In this document: in pieces, positions 1 to 8,520 of the stretch
Position numbering within the stretch: the first letter of the stretch is position 1
Layout of the letters: the number at the start of each line of letters is the position of its first letter
NCBI GenBank assembly: GCA_963733945.1
Contig: CAVTFD010000050.1
Coordinates: 1 to 64,000 of the forward strand
Length of the DNA stretch: 64,000 nt
Origin: AP-15 sp963733945
Lineage (GTDB): Bacteria > Pseudomonadota > Alphaproteobacteria > ATCC43930 > CGMCC-115725
Direction of reading: 5' to 3'
Position numbers and translations under genes: made by a program
The notes under the pieces: model-generated
Databases searched by the model: none
What the model was told of the DNA's origin: nothing
The model's input: the letters and a program-made list of their open reading frames with translations, nothing else

Positions 1-623
1 ATCTGGAGGTCGTCGGCTTTTTTGTTCAGCGAGGCGATCAGGCCGTCGATGCCGGTGGTGCGCAGGATGGCGGCGAATTCTGATCGCCGCGTCGCCAGCT
101 CGCTAATCGTCCCGGATAGGTAGATGTCGCGAATCTGCCAAGCGGTGTCGTTGTCGTGCACCACGTAATTGATCGAAACCGGTTCGCCGTCCGCTTTGAT
201 GATTTGAGTTCGGACCAATGTGCCGTGCTTGATCTGCTGCTCGCCGAGGACCTGGAACCGTTCGCCGGCGTAATCATCGAACCGGGTGGCGTAGACGGCG
301 CCGATGTAGCGGCCATAAGCGGCCGCGGCGCGCCGCTTTTGGTCGGTCGTCAGCTGGTGCCATAACGGCCCGATCGACAGCCGCGCCATGAACGGTATGT
401 CAAACGAGGCGAGCAGGACCGGCTCCAGCTTCTGGTAGCGGCCCTTGGGCCCCAAGGTCGCGGCATGCCGCATCGTATCGAGCAGCTGAGCATAGAATTG
501 CTGGACCGCCTCCGTTGGGCCCGGCGCCGCCACCGCCGGGATCGGTGACCAGAACACCAGCCAGCCCAAGACCAGGCAGAAGCCGGCGAGCTTGCGCATT
601 GGGGGCGATCGGCGTTGCAGCAT
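1..623 (-). CDS. MlaC/Ttg2D (HpnM-like) periplasmic lipid-binding protein, C-terminus beyond window
   Basis: The reading frame stays open from the ATG at 623 to the window edge (207 codons seen), so the C-terminus is missing. It begins with a basic stretch and a hydrophobic segment ending in an AVAA-like signal-peptidase site at about residue 33, so export to the periplasm is likely. The rest (TEAVQQFYAQLLDTMRH, WQIRDIYLSG, SEFAAILRTTGIDGLIASL) matches the MlaC/Ttg2D toluene-tolerance fold, which carries phospholipid between membranes; the hopanoid-cluster relative HpnM is equally possible because the neighbours to the left are not visible. The start is supported by a GGAGGG site six bases upstream; a second in-frame ATG at 599 is the alternative. 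Confidence 0.8.
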   Translation of the reverse strand, partial: MLQRRSPPMRKLAGFCLVLGWLVFWSPIPAVAAPGPTEAVQQFYAQLLDTMRHAATLGPKGRYQKLEPVLLASFDIPFMARLSIGPLWHQLTTDQKRRAAAAYGRYIGAVYATRFDDYAGERFQVLGEQQIKHGTLVRTQIIKADGEPVSINYVVHDNDTAWQIRDIYLSGTISELATRRSEFAAILRTTGIDGLIASLNKKADDLQ

Positions 624-787
624 GGTCACCCTCCAGTTTCACTCGGTCGCTACATGGTCCACGACGCCTTCCGCGCGAGGATGGGCATCCCTTAGCCGCA
701 GCCCACGCGATAGTCGAGAGGTTCTGCGTGGCGCGCTCCGGCCTGGGAGTATGTCGGTCTTTGACAAACCGTGGGGATTGGGATCGT

Positions 788-825
788 CGAGATTGCTTCG
801 GCACTGCGCTCCTCGCAATGACGAG
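788..825 (+). repeat. Dispersed palindromic repeat, single arm
   Basis: An intergenic unit with the core AGATTGCTTCG and GCTCCTCGCAATGACG. The same core recurs at 55875-55908 as one arm of an inverted pair. Elements with this CAATGACG / CGTCATTG core are common between genes in alphaproteobacterial genomes. It lies in the 286-base gap between the divergent MlaC-like gene and pepN, where nothing else was recognised. No coding potential is apparent. Confidence 0.7.
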
Positions 826-909
826 CCGCGCGGACGGAGGTGGGGATTTTCATGGAGGCGACGTCGGGCTAGGGTAGGGCGATCCGAATCCCGAATGCGG
901 TAGGGCAGC

Positions 910-3633
910 ATGCTCGATCTTTCTCCCGATATCGCGCCGCCGCAGCCGGTCCGGCTGGCGGATTACCGGCCGCCCGAATTTCTGGTCGATACCGTGGATC
1001 TGGTTTTCGACCTCGACGGCGCGAACACGCGGGTCAAGGCGCGGCTCGGCATCCGGCGCAACCCCGCGAGCATGGACCAGAAGGGTGCGCTAAAGCTCGA
1101 CGGCGAGGAGTTGGAGCTGGTCTCGGTGGCGCTCGACGGCGAGGCTCTCGGCGCCAACCGCTACCGACAGCCATCGGAAGGCGGGCTGGTCATCGACGAC
1201 ATGCCGGATGCCTTCACCCTCGATGTCGAAACCCTGATCGCGCCCGATAAAAACACGGCGCTTTCCGGTCTCTATATGTCGGGCGGCAATTTCTGCACCC
1301 AATGCGAGCCGGAGGGCTTTCGCCGGATCACCTATTTCGTCGACCGGCCGGATGTGATGGCGCGCTATTCGACGACGATCGTCGCCAACAAGGCGCAGTT
1401 TCCGGTGCTGCTGTCGAACGGCAACCCGGCCGGGTCGGGCGCGGCCGATGACGGGCAAGCAGGAGAGGGCCGGCATTGGGCGAAATGGGTCGATCCGCAC
1501 CCCAAGCCCTCCTATCTGTTCGCGCTGGTCGCCGGCGATCTGGTCGCGGTCCGAGACCGGTTCACCACCCGCTCGGGCCGCGAAGTGGCGCTGGGGATCT
1601 GGGTGCGTCGCGGCGACGAGGACAAATGCGGCCACGCGATGGCCTCACTCAAAAAGGCGATGCGCTGGGACGAGGAGGTGTTCGGCCTCGAATACGATCT
1701 CGATGTCTTCAACATCGTCGCGGTCAGCGATTTCAACATGGGGGCGATGGAGAACAAGGGACTCAACATCTTCAACACCCGCTATGTGCTGGCCAAGCCC
1801 GAGACCGCGACCGACACCGATTACCAGAGCATCGAGGCGGTGATCGCCCACGAATACTTTCACAACTGGACCGGCAATCGGGTGACCTGCCGCGACTGGT
1901 TCCAATTGTCGCTGAAGGAAGGGCTGACCGTCTTTCGCGACCAGGAGTTCTCGGCCGACCAGGGTAGCCGCGCGGTGCGCCGCATCGGCGAGGTGCGCAC
2001 CCTGCGCGCGATCCAGTTTCCCGAGGATGACGGGCCGCTGGCTCACCCGGTGCGGCCGGACAGCTATCTGCGCATCGACAATTTTTACACGCCGACGGTC
2101 TACAACAAGGGCGCGGAACTGGTGCGGATGATCCACACCCTAATCGGCAAGGACGGGTTTCGCCGCGGCATGGACCTCTATATTCGCCGGCACGACAACC
2201 ATGCGGCGACGATCGAGGATTTCGTCGCGGCGATGCAGGAGGCGGGCGGGGTCGACCTCGGCCGGTTCAAGCGGTGGTATGCGCAGGCCGGGACGCCCGA
2301 AATTACCGTCGAAGACCGCTGGGACGCGGTGACGAACAGCTATGAGCTGAATGTCGCGCAGAAAGTGCCGCCGACGCCGGGGCAGCCCGACAAATTGCCG
2401 ATGCTGATCCCGCTGGCGATGGGGCTGTTGGCCGCGGACGGCGCCGAACTGCCGACCCGGATCGAGGGCGAGAGCGAAAGCCGGGCGGGGACGCGGGTCC
2501 TCGCGCTTGCTGAGGAGCGGGAGCGGTTTCGCTTTGTCGACCTGCCGGCAGCGCCGATACCGTCGCTGCTGCGCGGCTTTTCGGCCCCGGTCAAGCTGAA
2601 GGGCGTGCCGCTGGACCGGCTGAAGTTTCTGGCGGTGCACGATCCGGAGCCGTTCGCGCGCTGGGAAGCGGGTCAGGAGGTCGCGACCCGCGCGCTGCTC
2701 GACCGGATCGAGGGATTGCGGCGTGGTACAGCGGCGGCAGCGCTCGACCCCGATCTCGTGGCGGCGATGCGCCAAACCCTCGCCGATGCCGGGAAAGACC
2801 CGGCCTTCGCCGCCGAGGCGCTGATCCTGCCGACCGAGTCGTTCCTCGCCGACCAGATGGCGATCGTCGATGTTGATGCCGTGCATGCGGCGCGCGAAAC
2901 CGCCCGCGGCGAAATCGGCCGGGCGCTGGTGGCTGAGTTCGCCGCCGCATACGAGAATTTCGCCGATCCCGGCCCGTATCGGATCGACGGCGCCGCGATC
3001 GGAATGCGGGCATTGCGCAACGTCTGCCTGGCCTATCTCGCCGGCGCCGATCCCGCGAAAGGGGCGGCGCTTGCCGAGGCCCAGTTCGATGCTGCGGGCA
3101 ACATGACCGACGCGCTGGCGGCGCTGGCGGTGCTGACCGATCTCGACCGCCCCGAGCGCAAGGCCGCGTTGGCCCGCTTTTTCGCGATGTGGTCGTCCGA
3201 TCCGCTGGTGATCGACAAATGGTTCAGCCTGCAGGCGCGTTCGTCGCTGCCGCAGACGCCGCAGCGGGTTCGCGAACTCGCCGCGCACCCGGCCTTTGAG
3301 CGCAAGAACCCGAACCGGGTACGGGCCCTTGTCGGCGCCTTCGCGCAGGGAAATCAGGTGCGGTTTCACGATCCGAGCGGCGCGGGCTACGCCTTTCTCG
3401 CCGACGAGGTGATCGCCATCGATCCGAGCAACCCGACGACCGCGGCGCGTCTGGTTCAGGCGCTCGGCGCCTGGCGCCGGCAAGACCCGGCACGCCAGGC
3501 GCTGATGCAGCGCGAGCTCGAACAGCGTGCTCGCCGCCCCCGGCCTCAGCAAGAACACCTACGAGATGGTGTCGAAGAGCTTGGCTTAGTCCGCGCGTGG
3601 AGGGATGCCGCCGCGTTCGACCAGCTGTCTTAG
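910..3633 (+). CDS. pepN: Aminopeptidase N (M1 metallopeptidase), C-terminus frameshifted
   Basis: Cytoplasmic zinc aminopeptidase that trims N-terminal residues from peptides. The M1 signatures are all present: GAMEN at residues 278-282 and the zinc site HEYFH (H314, H318) with E337 eighteen residues after the second histidine. Length and layout match the E. coli-type PepN family, usually about 870-890 residues. The last 35 or so residues in this frame (RARRPRPQQEH and onward) look unrelated to the family. In the next frame the sequence reads VLAAPGLSKNTYEMVSKSLA with a stop at 3587-3589, a typical PepN ending. One extra base near 3523 (removing the A of CAGCG gives ERVLAAPG) explains this, so the natural end is probably 3589. 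The end is convergent with the CCA-enzyme gene. Confidence 0.95.
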   Translation: MLDLSPDIAPPQPVRLADYRPPEFLVDTVDLVFDLDGANTRVKARLGIRRNPASMDQKGALKLDGEELELVSVALDGEALGANRYRQPSEGGLVIDDMPDAFTLDVETLIAPDKNTALSGLYMSGGNFCTQCEPEGFRRITYFVDRPDVMARYSTTIVANKAQFPVLLSNGNPAGSGAADDGQAGEGRHWAKWVDPHPKPSYLFALVAGDLVAVRDRFTTRSGREVALGIWVRRGDEDKCGHAMASLKKAMRWDEEVFGLEYDLDVFNIVAVSDFNMGAMENKGLNIFNTRYVLAKPETATDTDYQSIEAVIAHEYFHNWTGNRVTCRDWFQLSLKEGLTVFRDQEFSADQGSRAVRRIGEVRTLRAIQFPEDDGPLAHPVRPDSYLRIDNFYTPTVYNKGAELVRMIHTLIGKDGFRRGMDLYIRRHDNHAATIEDFVAAMQEAGGVDLGRFKRWYAQAGTPEITVEDRWDAVTNSYELNVAQKVPPTPGQPDKLPMLIPLAMGLLAADGAELPTRIEGESESRAGTRVLALAEERERFRFVDLPAAPIPSLLRGFSAPVKLKGVPLDRLKFLAVHDPEPFARWEAGQEVATRALLDRIEGLRRGTAAAALDPDLVAAMRQTLADAGKDPAFAAEALILPTESFLADQMAIVDVDAVHAARETARGEIGRALVAEFAAAYENFADPGPYRIDGAAIGMRALRNVCLAYLAGADPAKGAALAEAQFDAAGNMTDALAALAVLTDLDRPERKAALARFFAMWSSDPLVIDKWFSLQARSSLPQTPQRVRELAAHPAFERKNPNRVRALVGAFAQGNQVRFHDPSGAGYAFLADEVIAIDPSNPTTAARLVQALGAWRRQDPARQALMQRELEQRARRPRPQQEHLRDGVEELGLVRAWRDAAAFDQLS

Positions 3634-4839
3634 ATGGACTAGGGTCGCCTCGCGGTCGGCGGCGAAATCGCCGGCTTCCCACCAGCGCTCGACGGCGTCG
3701 AGTAGAGCGCCGACGCGAGGGCCGGGCGGGATCCCGAGGGTGGTCACGTCGTGTCCGGAAATTGGGAATTCCGGCGCGGTCCAATCGCCGGCGAGGGCAA
3801 GGAGGCTTACCAACGGTTCCGTGCTCATACCGCCATCTGCCGCGAGCAGTAACGCGGTGTCGCGATAGCGCTCGGCGCCGAGGCGGTACAGCGCGCGCCG
3901 CTGCGCCGCAGCATCGGCGTGCGGGTCGATGGCCCAGGGTGGGGTGAGACCGCGCAGACGCTCGCGCCAGGCATTTGGGAAATGCAGCCGCTCGGCCAGC
4001 GCAGCGGCGCCTTCGGCATCGGCCTCGATCAGCGCGGCGAGGCGCCGCAGCGGATCGGGCTCCGGCTCGATCGCGATCATTCGCGCGCAGGCGGCCGAGG
4101 TGCCGTGCCTCCGGCAGCACCATGGCCAACGCCCCGTCCTCGGCCATCATCTGCAGCGCGCGGCTTGGGTTCGGGGATTTCGAGCAGGCGGATCAGCTCC
4201 TGCGCGACGCGCTCGGCCGACAGGGTCGGCAGCAGATGGGCGGCGGCACGGCAGGCGGCGCGCGCCGGTTCATCGCCACCGCCGGCTCCAAAGCGCGCCT
4301 CGAAACGGTAATAGCGCAGCAGCCGCAGCACATCTTCGGCGATCCGGGTGGCCGGATCGCCGACAAAGCGGACGCGGCCAGCCTGCAGATCGGCGAGGCC
4401 GCCGACCGGGTCATAAATCGCGCCGTCGGGAGCGAGGAAGATCGCGTTGATCGTAAAGTCGCGGCGCGCCGCATCGGCGGCCCAATCGGCGTCGAAGGCG
4501 ACGCGGGCGCGGCGCCCATAGGTCTCGACGTCGCGGCGCAATGTCGTGATCTCGAAATGCCGCGGCGGGACCACGGCGGTCACGGTGCCATGGGCGAGAC
4601 CGGTCGGCACCACCCGGATACCGGCTTTCTCCAACAGCTCGGTGACCCGCTCAGGTGGTGCCGGGGTGGCGATGTCGATGTCGCCGATCGGAAGCCCGAG
4701 CAGTGCGTCGCGCACCGCGCCGCCGACAAATCGCGCGTCCACCCCGCCCGTCGGCGAGCGCGTCGAGAACCGCCCGGGTCGCCGGCTCCGTCATCCATTC
4801 CTGGGGGGCGATCCGGGGGCGATGCCTGGGCTCCGTCAT
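3586..4839 (-). pseudogene. cca: tRNA nucleotidyltransferase (CCA-adding), broken by three frameshifts
   Basis: The parts of a class II CCA-adding/poly(A) polymerase are here in order but in three frames. The segments are an N-terminus from the ATG at 4839 (MTEPRHRP...ALADG), the catalytic head from about 4745 (VDARFVGGAVRDALLGLP, GDIDIATP with its metal-binding DxD), ALQMMAEDGALAMVLPEA at about 4155-4090, and a C-terminal part from 4080 (MIAIEPEPDPLRRLAALI) to a TAA at 3588. Each junction (near 4745, 4165 and 4080) is repaired by removing one base. The enzyme adds or repairs the tRNA CCA end and is usually important, so sequence error competes with true gene loss. The start overlaps the DUF6111 stop as ATGA. 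Joined, the product would be about 415 residues, normal for alphaproteobacteria. Confidence 0.85.
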
Positions 4840-5117
4840 TGGGGAGCCTTTGGTTCGATGTGTCCGGGGATGATGTGCCCATTCTGCCAGCGTGGGGCGA
4901 CATAGACCCCCTGCTGCGATGTGCCGAAGCCGACGGCCACGACAAACAGCACGACCGCCAACAGCACCGCGCCGAAGCCGGCGAGCCACACCCACGGAAC
5001 CGAGGCCCATGGCATCGTCCCGCCTTCATGCGGCGCCCCGAGGGTGCTGACCCATAGCAGGTAAAGCGCGGTCGGCAGCAGCAGCGGAAGGACGATGGTG
5101 ATGAAGACCCGCACCAT
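4836..5117 (-). CDS. Small inner-membrane protein, DUF6111 family
   Basis: A 93-residue protein with two hydrophobic segments (about residues 4-24 and 42-64) and a short polar tail ending in HIEPKAPQ. It matches my memory of DUF6111, a small alphaproteobacterial membrane family of unknown function. It sits seven bases after the Nudix hydrolase stop and overlaps the following CCA-enzyme start by four bases (ATGA), so it is almost certainly translated within a DUF1285-Nudix-DUF6111-cca operon. No catalytic residues can be proposed. The conserved position beside tRNA-end repair and CoA hydrolysis genes is context only, not evidence of function. Confidence 0.75.
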   Translation of the reverse strand: MVRVFITIVLPLLLPTALYLLWVSTLGAPHEGGTMPWASVPWVWLAGFGAVLLAVVLFVVAVGFGTSQQGVYVAPRWQNGHIIPGHIEPKAPQ

Positions 5118-5124
5118 TGCCTCC

Positions 5125-5808
5125 TCAGCCGGCGAGCACCTCGGCCAGGTTCACCAGCATTCCCGCCGTTGCCCCCCAGATGTTTCGGTTCTCGTACGGC
5201 AGCACGAAAAAGACCCGCCGGCGCTCTTCGAAAATGCGCTCGGTGCGGCGGTGATTACTCGGGTCGAGGATGTAAGTGAGCGGTACCTCGAAGACCTCGG
5301 CCACCTCAAACGGGTCGGCGACGAGCGGAAAGGGGGGCGCCACGATGCCGACGATCGGGGTGATTTCAAATCCGGTTCCGGTCACATAAGTGTCGAGCCG
5401 GCCGATCACAGTTACGTGATCCCGCGGCAGACCGACCTCCTCCTCGGTCTCGCGCAGCGCGGCGGCCACCGGGTCGGGGTCGCGCGCCTCGATGCGGCCG
5501 CCGGGAAATGCGACCTGGCCGGCATGGGCGCTGAGATGGGGGGTCCGCAGGGTCAGAAGGACTGACATACCCTCGGTCCGGTCGATCAGCGGAACCAGCA
5601 CCGCCGCCGGCCGCAGCTCGGTGCTGGGCGGCGTCATCCCCGGATTGAGGTCGTGGTCGCCGCGCGTGGCCCGCCTGAGCGCGGCCGCTTCGTCAGGGTC
5701 GGCGGTCCCGCCAAAACCCCGCCTTCCGGGCCGGCCGAGCCGCGCGAAACGCGCGATCGCCCAATCTTTTGACAGCCAATCGGCTGGTATGCCTGGCCCA
5801 TGCGTCAC
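5125..5808 (-). CDS. Nudix hydrolase, CoA pyrophosphatase type
   Basis: Predicted to cleave CoA or CoA derivatives to phosphopantetheine and 3',5'-ADP. The CoA-specific upstream motif (LLTLRTPHLSAHAGQVAFPGG pattern of the NuCoA signature) runs directly into a Nudix box with GGRIEARD, AALRETEEEVGL at roughly residues 103-127 from the chosen start. I chose the GTG at 5808 because it gives 227 residues, a normal family length, has GGGACGGG just upstream, and avoids overlap with the preceding DUF1285 gene. The frame remains open to a possible start at 5907, which would overlap that gene by 55 bases. Second gene of the leftward DUF1285-Nudix-DUF6111-cca operon. Confidence 0.85.
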   Translation of the reverse strand: MTHGPGIPADWLSKDWAIARFARLGRPGRRGFGGTADPDEAAALRRATRGDHDLNPGMTPPSTELRPAAVLVPLIDRTEGMSVLLTLRTPHLSAHAGQVAFPGGRIEARDPDPVAAALRETEEEVGLPRDHVTVIGRLDTYVTGTGFEITPIVGIVAPPFPLVADPFEVAEVFEVPLTYILDPSNHRRTERIFEERRRVFFVLPYENRNIWGATAGMLVNLAEVLAG

Positions 5809-5852
5809 TAACCCGTCCCCCGATCCCTCGCTGCGCGCTGATGCTGCGGCGG

Positions 5853-6404
5853 CTATTGCCAGTCCGGTCCCGGATCGCCCAGGCTGAAGAAAGCGCCGTT
5901 GCTCCAAACCCCGAACTGGTTGGCGCCGGCGATCTCCTCTTCGGCGCCGAGATCGACCAGATCATAAAAAACAGATCGCACCAGCTTCGCCTCGAGCGCG
6001 CCGCGCACGAGTATATAGGGTGCGGGCTCATCGCTCGCCCCGGTCTCGACATGCAGCGGATTATCCGGCCCCGCCGTCACAATGTCGTCCAGATTGGTCC
6101 GGAAGATCAGCCGCCGGTCGCGGCCTTCACCGGTGACAGTCAGTTCCACGGCGAGAAAAGGAACGTCCTCGACCTCGATACGACCGCGCTCGGCCGGGGT
6201 CACGAGCCAATAGGATCCATCTGCTTCGCGACGCAGAACGGAGGCGAAGAGCTTGACAAGCGGCAGACGGCCGATTGGAGATCTACGATAAAACCAAGTG
6301 CCGTCGCGGGCGATGCGGATGTCGAGATCGCCGCAATCGATCGGCAACGGCCGGCCGGTACCAGGAGTACTTTGTGGGGAATTGCCGGAGCCGGTATTTT
6401 CCAT
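5853..6404 (-). CDS. DUF1285 domain protein
   Basis: A 183-residue soluble protein with the DUF1285 pattern: GTWFYRRSPIGRLPLVKLFASVL near the N-terminus, then SYWLVTPAERGRIEVEDVPF and a C-terminal half with DEPAPYILVRGALEAKL. The family is widespread in proteobacteria, has a known fold, but no assigned reaction. No signal peptide or membrane segment is seen. It is the first gene of the leftward operon with the Nudix CoA pyrophosphatase, and is separated from the divergent MoxR gene by only 44 bases, so both promoters must lie in or near that short gap. Confidence 0.85.
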   Translation of the reverse strand: MENTGSGNSPQSTPGTGRPLPIDCGDLDIRIARDGTWFYRRSPIGRLPLVKLFASVLRREADGSYWLVTPAERGRIEVEDVPFLAVELTVTGEGRDRRLIFRTNLDDIVTAGPDNPLHVETGASDEPAPYILVRGALEAKLVRSVFYDLVDLGAEEEIAGANQFGVWSNGAFFSLGDPGPDWQ

Positions 6405-6448
6405 CAGGCTCGCACCCGCCGAACAGCTTGAAAGAGGGAACTTAACTT

Positions 6449-7456
6449 TTGTCCTCTCCTCCGCACGTTAACACTGCCTCCGCCGATCTCGTCGCCGAGG
6501 TTGAAGCGCTGGGGCGGAGCCTCAGCCTGGCCCGGGCGCGAATTGGTGAAATCATCTTTGGCCAGCAGGAGGTCGTGGAGCAAGCCCTGATCACCTTGCT
6601 GTGCGGCGGTCACGCGCTGCTGATTGGCGTTCCCGGCCTTGCCAAGACCCGGCTCGTCGAGACCTTGGGGGCGATCCTCGGGCTCGACGAGAAGCGCATT
6701 CAATGCACGCCCGATCTCATGCCGGCCGACATTCTGGGGTCCGAGGTGCTCGAGGAAAGCGACGCAGGGCGGCGCTCTTTCCGTTTCATCGCCGGTCCGG
6801 TTTTTTGCCAGCTGCTGATGGCCGACGAGATCAACCGGGCGAGCCCGCGCACGCAATCGGCGCTGCTGCAGGCGATGCAGGAAGGCCGAGTCTCGATTGC
6901 CGGCCAATATCATCAGCTGCCGCGGCCGTTTCACGTGCTGGCGACGCAAAATCCGCTCGAGCAGGAAGGCACCTATCCGCTGCCCGAAGCGCAGCTCGAC
7001 CGGTTTCTGTTGCAGATCGACGTCGATTATCCCGACCGCGAGGCGGAGCGTGAAATGCTGATCGCGACGACCGGCATCGCCGAGGACCGGCCAAGGCCGG
7101 CGATGAATGTCGCCGAGCTGACGGCGGCGCAACGCCTGGTGCGCCGCATACCTGTGGGCGAGAGCGTCGTCGAAGCAATCCTGGGGCTGGTGCGCTCCGG
7201 CCGGCCAAATGGCGCCGCGGCCGATGGGATCACGCGCTTTGTCTCGTGGGGACCGGGCCCGCGCGCCAGCCAGGCCTTGATGCTCGCCTGCCGCGCGCGG
7301 GCGCTGATTGACGGCCGATTCAGCCCGTCGGTCGACGATGTTGTGGCCCTGGCGCCGCCGGTGCTGCGGCATCGCATGGCGGTTAGTTTTGCCGGGCGGG
7401 CCGAAGGGGTCACGGTGGCTCGGGTCATCGAGCGAATATCGGCGCCGTTCCGGTGA
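6449..7456 (+). CDS. MoxR family AAA+ ATPase
   Basis: A 335-residue MoxR-type AAA+ chaperone, thought to remodel or mature partner proteins that carry VWA domains. Walker A is GVPGLAKT at residues 60-67 and Walker B is LLMADEIN with D126 and E127; a sensor-type ATQNP motif and the arginine-rich LPEAQLDRF follow. The start is TTG at 6449, preceded by AGAGGGAA at good spacing; no ATG gives a complete N-terminus. It overlaps the DUF58 gene start by four bases (GTGA), so translation is coupled. First gene of a moxR-DUF58-BatA/DUF4159-VWA-like operon that points to a shared envelope or cell-surface task, whose substrate is unknown. Confidence 0.93.
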   Translation: MSSPPHVNTASADLVAEVEALGRSLSLARARIGEIIFGQQEVVEQALITLLCGGHALLIGVPGLAKTRLVETLGAILGLDEKRIQCTPDLMPADILGSEVLEESDAGRRSFRFIAGPVFCQLLMADEINRASPRTQSALLQAMQEGRVSIAGQYHQLPRPFHVLATQNPLEQEGTYPLPEAQLDRFLLQIDVDYPDREAEREMLIATTGIAEDRPRPAMNVAELTAAQRLVRRIPVGESVVEAILGLVRSGRPNGAAADGITRFVSWGPGPRASQALMLACRARALIDGRFSPSVDDVVALAPPVLRHRMAVSFAGRAEGVTVARVIERISAPFR

Positions 7457-8391
7457 ATTCTGCCCCATTGCGACCGCTCGCGTCCCTGCTCACGCGCCAG
7501 AGGACGCCGGTCGCCGCTTTACGCGACCGCGCCGAGCAGGCCGCGGCGGGATTGCCGCCGTTGCTGGTAGCAGCGGAACGCGTCGCCGCCAACGTGGCGC
7601 AGGGCGTGCACGGGCGTCGCCGTGTCGGGCAAGGGGAGACCTTCTGGCAGTTCCGGCAATATGCGCCCGGTGACGCTGCGGGCCGAATCGACTGGCGGCA
7701 GAGTGCCAAGTCTCAGCGTCTCTACGTCCGTGAAACCGAATGGGAAGCCGCGCAAAGCGTATGGCTATGGCGTGACGCGTCAGCCTCGATGGATTACAGC
7801 TCAGCTGGGTATATTCCCGGAGCGGATTGGCCGACCAAGCGCGATCGCGCCGAATTGCTGCTCGTGGCACTGGCGAGCCTGTTGGTGCGCGGCGGTGAGC
7901 GGCTGACGTTGCTCGAAAGCGGCGTAGCTCCAATCAGCGGGCGCGTTGCCCTGTCGCGGATCGTCGAGCTGATCGGCCAGCGGGCCGAGGCCGGAAGCCT
8001 CCCTGCCTTCGAGCCGCTGCCGCGCGCCGGCCAGTTGGTTCTGATCGGCGATTTTCTGTCTCCGCTCGACACGGTCAATGCCGCGCTCGCCCGCTTTGCC
8101 GGCGCCGGGCTGAAAGGGCATCTGCTTCAGATCGTGGACCCGGCCGAAGAGGACTTGCCGTTCGATGGGCGGGTGCGGTTCGCAGGGATCGAGGAGCGTG
8201 ACGAGGTCGTCATCAGCCGCGTCGAGAGCATTCGCGACGATTACGCCAGCCGCTTTCTCGATCATCGCGCCGGTCTTGGCGCGATTGCCGGGCGGCTCGG
8301 TTGGACCTTCGGAGTTCATCGTACCGATCGCTCGCCCGGGCTGGCGCTACTGGCGCTGTTTGAAGCGTTGTCGGGTGAAGAGCGGCGATGA
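7453..8391 (+). CDS. DUF58 domain protein (MoxR partner)
   Basis: 312 residues with the DUF58 signature GRRRVGQGETFWQFRQYAPGD around residues 54-74 and RIDWRQSAKSQRLYVRE at about 78-94. A D-x-S-x-S sequence (DASASM, residues 108-113) resembles the metal-ion-dependent adhesion site of VWA domains, so a metal-binding VWA-like fold is plausible. The GTG start at 7453 overlaps the moxR stop as GTGA. In moxR operons this family is the usual second gene and is thought to work with the ATPase. No signal peptide is apparent, so it is predicted to be cytoplasmic. Confidence 0.9.
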   Translation: MNSAPLRPLASLLTRQRTPVAALRDRAEQAAAGLPPLLVAAERVAANVAQGVHGRRRVGQGETFWQFRQYAPGDAAGRIDWRQSAKSQRLYVRETEWEAAQSVWLWRDASASMDYSSAGYIPGADWPTKRDRAELLLVALASLLVRGGERLTLLESGVAPISGRVALSRIVELIGQRAEAGSLPAFEPLPRAGQLVLIGDFLSPLDTVNAALARFAGAGLKGHLLQIVDPAEEDLPFDGRVRFAGIEERDEVVISRVESIRDDYASRFLDHRAGLGAIAGRLGWTFGVHRTDRSPGLALLALFEALSGEERR

Positions 8392-8429
8392 GGAATTGTC
8401 AGGGTCTCTTGGCCTGCCTCGGCACCCCA

Positions 8430-8505
8430 GGACCCTCTCCGATGACGCGAGAGAGAAGGGACCCAGACGATTGGCTGGGTGGGTGAGGGTGACGTCGCCA
8501 AGTTC
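8430..8505. repeat. REP-like palindromic element
   Basis: The 129-base gap between the DUF58 and DUF4159 genes holds a GC-rich element with CCCTCTCC, GAGAGAAGGG and a small hairpin ACCCAG-ACGATTGG-CTGGGT, followed by GGGTGAGGGTGACG. The GGGTGAGGG / CCCTCTCC words are shared with the element at 15500-15575. Such elements are common between proteobacterial genes and may modulate read-through inside the operon. The call rests on word sharing and inverted repeats only. Confidence 0.5.
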
Positions 8506-8520
8506 GCGGTGAGTTGAGCG

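Noticed and set aside
2140..3558. Long open frame (472 codons) on the minus strand inside pepN
   Set aside because: It lies wholly opposite a well-supported M1 peptidase, is rich in Arg and His as expected of antisense frames in GC-rich DNA, and has no recognisable domain.
4839..5010. Frame before the cca start reading MGLGSVGVARRLRRG
   Set aside because: It overlaps DUF6111 in another frame; the natural CCA-enzyme N-terminus is at 4839.
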